From: Bacteroidota bacterium
Lineage (GTDB): Bacteria; Bacteroidota; Bacteroidia; M30B66
Length of the DNA stretch: 17,352 nt
Assembly: GCA_947497195.1 (NCBI GenBank)
Contig: CANMGM010000014.1
Span: forward strand, 1-17,352
Reading direction: 5' to 3'
Part shown: positions 13,500 to 17,352 of the stretch, in pieces
Numbering within the stretch: the first letter of the stretch is position 1
Layout of the letters: every line of letters starts with the position of its first letter
Translations under genes and position numbers: made by a program
The notes under the pieces: generated by a model
Told to the model about the DNA's origin: nothing
Database searches by the model: none
What the model saw: only the letters and a program-made list of their open reading frames with translations

Positions 13500-16400
13500 A
13501 TGAAACGAATTCTATGTTTGCTGTGGTTGTGTCTTGTAGTTGGAAAGAGTTCTTTTGCTCAGGAGTTTGGAAATGAATGGATTAATTATAGTCAGACGTA
13601 CTATAAAGTTAAAATCTGGAACGATGGCCTATACAGACTATCTGCTCAATCGCTTTTGGCTGCAATTCCTGAATTGAGCGGCGTTGCTCCTCAAAAGATG
13701 CAGATTTTCGGAAGAGGAGAAGAGCAGTTCCTGCATATAGAGGGAGGGGCAGACAGTACATGGGATGATGGCGATTATGTGGAATTTTACGCGAAGAAGA
13801 ACGATGGCTGGCTCGATTCGGCACTCTATCCCAATCCTTCAAACGACCATAGTAATCCGCATTATTCCCTGTTTACCGATACGGCTGTGTATTTCATTAC
13901 TTGGAACAATTCGTTCACAAACAAGCGATTTGCATCAAGCGGCAATACAAACTATACCACAGCACCTGCAGCACCGTATTTCATTCACCAAATTGTCAAT
14001 CAAAACACATCATCCTATTATTTCGGTAAAACCGATTTTAACAATTCAACCGATCCCGATTACACCGATGGTGAAGGCTGGTCGGGCCCTGTTTTTTCGG
14101 CGCCCATTACCAACCAGATAACTACACTAAGCAATCCGAATTTTGTTCCGACAGGCCCCGCGGCAAGCTTACAGATTACCTATAAATCTATTTCGAATGC
14201 CGCATGGTTTCAAGATCATAAGTATAAAATGAAACTAGGTAACGGCCCGCTGCTCGATACCCTTTTTGAGGGGCATGGAAGCCGTCGATTTACCTTTTCA
14301 GTTCCGGCTTCTTCATTAACGGCTGGTGGAACTCCCTTCTCCTTTACATATTCGCAATTGACAACCAACACCGGCCAAACGGTTACATCGAATTCTGTGT
14401 TTTCGAATTCTGTGTGGCGTTATCCGCACAATTTTAACATGGAGAATCAGCCTTCTTTCACCATGCTTCTCCCCAATAATCCAAGCGATAGTATTTACTT
14501 GATTAATGCTTCCGCCTTGGCTGCCGGAACGTCGCCTGTTTTTCTGTATGATTTTACCGATGGGAAACGTATTCCAATGGCATTGCAAAGTGGCATCTAC
14601 AAAGCAATTCTTTCAAATTCTTCTGCCGATTCACTCAGATTTTGTTATATCGCGGCCTCAAGTCAGGCAGCAAATCTAGATTCAAGTCGCATTGCAGCTA
14701 TAAACTATGTTCCCGGCCAGCCCGGAAAATTCAATCCGATAAACACTCAAAATGGAGTTGAATTTCTGATTGTAACTCACCGTTCGCTTGCAACCGAAGC
14801 AGCAGCCTATCGAACTTACCGCAATCCTGAGCATCCGGCCGGCGTGTATTACATCGACGAACTAACCGATCAGTTTGCGTATGGAATCGGGATGCATCCG
14901 CTTGCAGTGCGCAAGTTCGTGCATACTTCCTTGACTTATTGGACCCAAAAACCGAAATACCTCTATCTGCTCGGTAAATCCATTTCGGCTCACCATCTAA
15001 GGAATGAACCCGAAAATTGGGCGCTTAGTCTGGTTCCTACGTATGGTTACCCATCCTCCGACGCACTTTTTACCACAGGACTTGCGGATGCTTTGCCCTT
15101 CGAACCGGCGCTTGCTACCGGACGTTTGGCTGCCAACAATGGAGCTGAAGTTCTTGCATATTTGAATAAAGTACAGGATTATGAGAGCGCACCCGCGGCA
15201 GCATGGATGAAACAAGTGCTGCATTTTGGCGGGGGAACAAGTGTGGGCGAACAAACTACCTATTTAAATTACCTCAATTCATACGAGAATACCATAGAGG
15301 ATACCTTATTTGGAGGAACGGTGTATACGTATCAAAAAACGACCTCGGCACCTATCGAACAAAGCCAAAGTGCCATCATTACCAATTACATTAACAACGG
15401 TGTTTCACTGATGACCTTTTTTGGTCATGCTACCGGGAATGGTTTCGATGTGAGCATCGATGAGCCCGAAGCCTATAACAACCAGGGGAAGTATCCATTC
15501 CTGATTGGGAATTCGTGCTATGCCGGCGATATTCATCAGCCGCCCGGAATAGGCTTGAGTAAAAGTGAAGATTTTATTCTCATTCCCAATCGAGGCACCA
15601 TTGGATTTATTGCTTCTGTTGGATTGGGTGTACCGAATCAGTTGCATGTTTATACCGATTCGCTGTACCGTTTCTTCGGGCAAAAGTACTACGGCGAGTC
15701 TATGGCGATGAATATGAAACGTGCAGCACGTGCTGTGTACGATACCGATCCGTACCGCAAGGCCATTATTCTAGAAACAACTCTGCATGGCGATCCGGCA
15801 GTTGTTATGAATTCGTGGCCAAAGCCCGATTATTTAACAACCGTGCAGGATGTGTATTTTGAACCATCGGAAGTTTCTACCGAACTCGATTCATTCGCCA
15901 TCAACATTAAGGTAACGAATATCGGCAAAGCCATCGATGTGCCGCTGGTGGTCGAAATTACGCGTAACTTCCCGAATACCGGACTTACAACCGTTTACAG
16001 CAAACTTGTTCAAGATGTGTTTTACGAGAAAGTGCTCAGTTTCCGCATGCCCACCATCGATTTGGTGAAAGGTGGAGTTGGGATCAATAATTTTTCAATT
16101 CGCATCGATCCACTCAATCAATATGCAGAATTGTCTGAGCTCAACAACAATGTTAATGCTCAGCTTATTATACGATCTGCCGAAATTGCCCCTGTTTGGC
16201 CTTACGATTACGCATTGGTTCCGCAATCAAACGGTGTTCAGTTACGCGGTTCTACAGGCGATCCTTTTGCTCCGGCGCGCAATTACGTGTTCGAAATCGA
16301 CACCACCGATTTATTCAACAGTCCGTTCAAACGGCGGCAAGTAATTAATCAGGTTGGCGGTGTGGTAAACTGGACCTTACCATTCGCACTTCAGGACAGT

Positions 16401-17352
16401 ATGGTGTATTTCTGGCGTGTTTCGCCCGATTCGCTGCCAGGCGGAAGCTATAAATGGAAGGAAAGTTCATTCCAGCATATCGCCGGTAAAAGCGGATGGG
16501 CTCAAGATCATTTCTTTCAGTACAAAAACAACCGCTTCAATCAGCTCGATTATTTACGCAACCAGCGACTATTCGATTTTGTGATCAATGCAAAGGCACT
16601 CACCTGTTACGCTTTTGGGTATCCGCAGTTCCCCGATAATATCGACGAATTGTGGAATACGTCTTATAAAATAGATGCAGAAGTATGGGCCGATGCAGGC
16701 TGCAGCCTCGATGGAGCCATGTATATTGCCGTAATCGATTCGGTTGAATTGTTGCCTTGGTTATCGCCCGAGAATTGCTGGGATATTGGCAATCAGTTTG
16801 GACAGTTCAACAGCACCTGCCAATGTAAGAATGGCAATCGTATGGCGAATTTTGTGTTCCGAAACGAGAATTCGACTACCGAGATGGCTGCCATGCGCGA
16901 TATGCTCAATGCCGTGCCGAATGGCAATTACATTCTCGCTTACACTTGGATTTACGGTAAATTTCAAACCTGGGATCCATCGGTTCATGCAGCATTCGAA
17001 GCATTGGGCGCAGATTCAACATCGGTGTTGCCGAACCAATATCCTTATATTTTCTTTGTAAAGAAAGGGCATCCCGAAACGGCCATCGAACTCATTGCCG
17101 ACTCGGCCAACGGAAATCTGGTGCTGAATGCACAGATGTACAATTCGTGGGTGAGCGGCGATTTTACATCCACTTTAATTGGTCCGGGAACAAATTGGGA
17201 CACGCTTAGTTGGCGGGCAACATCGTTCGACAATCCGATGGACAGTATCCGCATTCAGGTGCGCGGTATTACAGCTACAGGAGTAGAGGATGTTGTTGTT
17301 GAGGCGCTTGCCGGCAGCAGTGGAGAATTTGATTTAACCGAAGCAATTGGGA
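13500..17352 (+). CDS. PorU2-like type IX secretion sortase, C25 (gingipain-type) cysteine peptidase, 3' end missing
   Basis: An open frame from ATG 13500 to the window edge, 1284 codons without a stop. A signal peptide (about 1-20) ends SFAQ. The N-terminal part (to about 410) is beta-rich and opens with YYKVKIWNDGLYRLS. The peptidase C25 domain (about 415-770) starts VEFLIVTHRSL. It has the catalytic His643 in FFGHATGNGF and the nucleophile Cys673 in GNSCYAGD, 30 residues apart as in gingipains. A CARDB-like domain (about 778-892) ends IDPLNQYAELSELNNN. It is followed by a fibronectin-III-like region with YFWRVSPD, then, from about 1031, a region resembling the ILEI/FAM3-like domain of PorU2 proteins. 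T9SS sortases cut the cargo C-terminal domain and attach cargo to the surface. The type B cargo tail at the left edge would be a fitting substrate class, but no link is shown. Confidence 0.85.
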   Translation, partial: MKRILCLLWLCLVVGKSSFAQEFGNEWINYSQTYYKVKIWNDGLYRLSAQSLLAAIPELSGVAPQKMQIFGRGEEQFLHIEGGADSTWDDGDYVEFYAKKNDGWLDSALYPNPSNDHSNPHYSLFTDTAVYFITWNNSFTNKRFASSGNTNYTTAPAAPYFIHQIVNQNTSSYYFGKTDFNNSTDPDYTDGEGWSGPVFSAPITNQITTLSNPNFVPTGPAASLQITYKSISNAAWFQDHKYKMKLGNGPLLDTLFEGHGSRRFTFSVPASSLTAGGTPFSFTYSQLTTNTGQTVTSNSVFSNSVWRYPHNFNMENQPSFTMLLPNNPSDSIYLINASALAAGTSPVFLYDFTDGKRIPMALQSGIYKAILSNSSADSLRFCYIAASSQAANLDSSRIAAINYVPGQPGKFNPINTQNGVEFLIVTHRSLATEAAAYRTYRNPEHPAGVYYIDELTDQFAYGIGMHPLAVRKFVHTSLTYWTQKPKYLYLLGKSISAHHLRNEPENWALSLVPTYGYPSSDALFTTGLADALPFEPALATGRLAANNGAEVLAYLNKVQDYESAPAAAWMKQVLHFGGGTSVGEQTTYLNYLNSYENTIEDTLFGGTVYTYQKTTSAPIEQSQSAIITNYINNGVSLMTFFGHATGNGFDVSIDEPEAYNNQGKYPFLIGNSCYAGDIHQPPGIGLSKSEDFILIPNRGTIGFIASVGLGVPNQLHVYTDSLYRFFGQKYYGESMAMNMKRAARAVYDTDPYRKAIILETTLHGDPAVVMNSWPKPDYLTTVQDVYFEPSEVSTELDSFAINIKVTNIGKAIDVPLVVEITRNFPNTGLTTVYSKLVQDVFYEKVLSFRMPTIDLVKGGVGINNFSIRIDPLNQYAELSELNNNVNAQLIIRSAEIAPVWPYDYALVPQSNGVQLRGSTGDPFAPARNYVFEIDTTDLFNSPFKRRQVINQVGGVVNWTLPFALQDSMVYFWRVSPDSLPGGSYKWKESSFQHIAGKSGWAQDHFFQYKNNRFNQLDYLRNQRLFDFVINAKALTCYAFGYPQFPDNIDELWNTSYKIDAEVWADAGCSLDGAMYIAVIDSVELLPWLSPENCWDIGNQFGQFNSTCQCKNGNRMANFVFRNENSTTEMAAMRDMLNAVPNGNYILAYTWIYGKFQTWDPSVHAAFEALGADSTSVLPNQYPYIFFVKKGHPETAIELIADSANGNLVLNAQMYNSWVSGDFTSTLIGPGTNWDTLSWRATSFDNPMDSIRIQVRGITATGVEDVVVEALAGSSGEFDLTEAIG
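14388..14415 (+). repeat. short tandem repeat inside the PorU2-like gene
   Basis: TCGAATTCTGTGT occurs at 14388-14400 and again at 14403-14415, 15 bases apart. It is in frame and encodes SNSVF then SNSVW. This looks like a five-codon duplication in the beta-rich N-terminal region. Confidence 0.8.

Noticed and set aside
13765..14121. Plus-strand 118-codon open frame within the PorU2-like gene
   Set aside because: It is the shifted frame of the long peptidase gene, rich in Ile, Thr and Pro with no domain. The main frame is open throughout.
1..17352. CRISPR array, tRNA, rRNA, insertion sequence or phage gene
   Set aside because: Reading both strands showed no spaced direct repeats, no tRNA cloverleaf ending, no transposase or integrase motifs and no terminal inverted repeats.

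Overview
The window looks like a chromosomal segment of a Bacteroidota bacterium of the gliding / type IX secretion (T9SS) kind. The evidence is: a T9SS type B sorting-domain tail at the left edge; a PorV/PorQ-family barrel followed by a very long PorU2-like C25 peptidase at the right edge; ECF-sigma operon proteins with the Bacteroidota-style PEGYF and EAQRFWPVYN motifs; A-rich leaders without clear Shine-Dalgarno sequences; and several upstream sequences resembling the Bacteroidota -7 box TAnnTTTG. No tRNA, rRNA, CRISPR array, insertion sequence or prophage gene was seen. Coding density is high and no gene-free gap exceeds about 170 bases.

Layout, left to right. (1) 2-106: the last 34 codons of a T9SS cargo protein. 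(2) 225-1466: a BaiN/RdsA (HI0933-like) flavoprotein. (3) 1565-4778: a split transketolase, N-terminal subunit then C-terminal subunit, with a secreted von Willebrand A (VWA) protein between the halves at very tight spacing. (4) 4809-6342: an ECF sigma factor, a single-pass membrane protein in the anti-sigma position and a periplasmic Spy-like sensor, closed by a strong terminator at 6367-6405. (5) 6483-8050: a 3-hydroxyacyl-CoA dehydrogenase and a PaaI-type hotdog thioesterase overlapping by 4 bases. (6) 8126-9124: a lipoprotein of unknown function. (7) 9255-10283: purS and a YafK-like L,D-transpeptidase. (8) 12203-10277, minus strand: an OafA-type acyltransferase and phosphatidylserine synthase. 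(9) 12370 to the right edge: the PorV-like protein and PorU2, which runs off the window.

How the genes work together. The two transketolase halves should form one enzyme of the non-oxidative pentose phosphate pathway. The sigma, membrane and periplasmic trio is a plausible envelope-stress circuit. The dehydrogenase and thioesterase fit acyl-CoA or phenylacetate catabolism. The acyltransferase, PssA, L,D-transpeptidase, PorV-like and PorU2 genes all act at the cell envelope.

Most genes belong to known families. I found no clearly new system. The best candidates for novelty are the VWA protein embedded in the transketolase operon, the zinc-motif-free anti-sigma-like protein with its Spy-like partner, the unassigned lipoprotein, and the multidomain PorU2 paired with its PorV-like partner.
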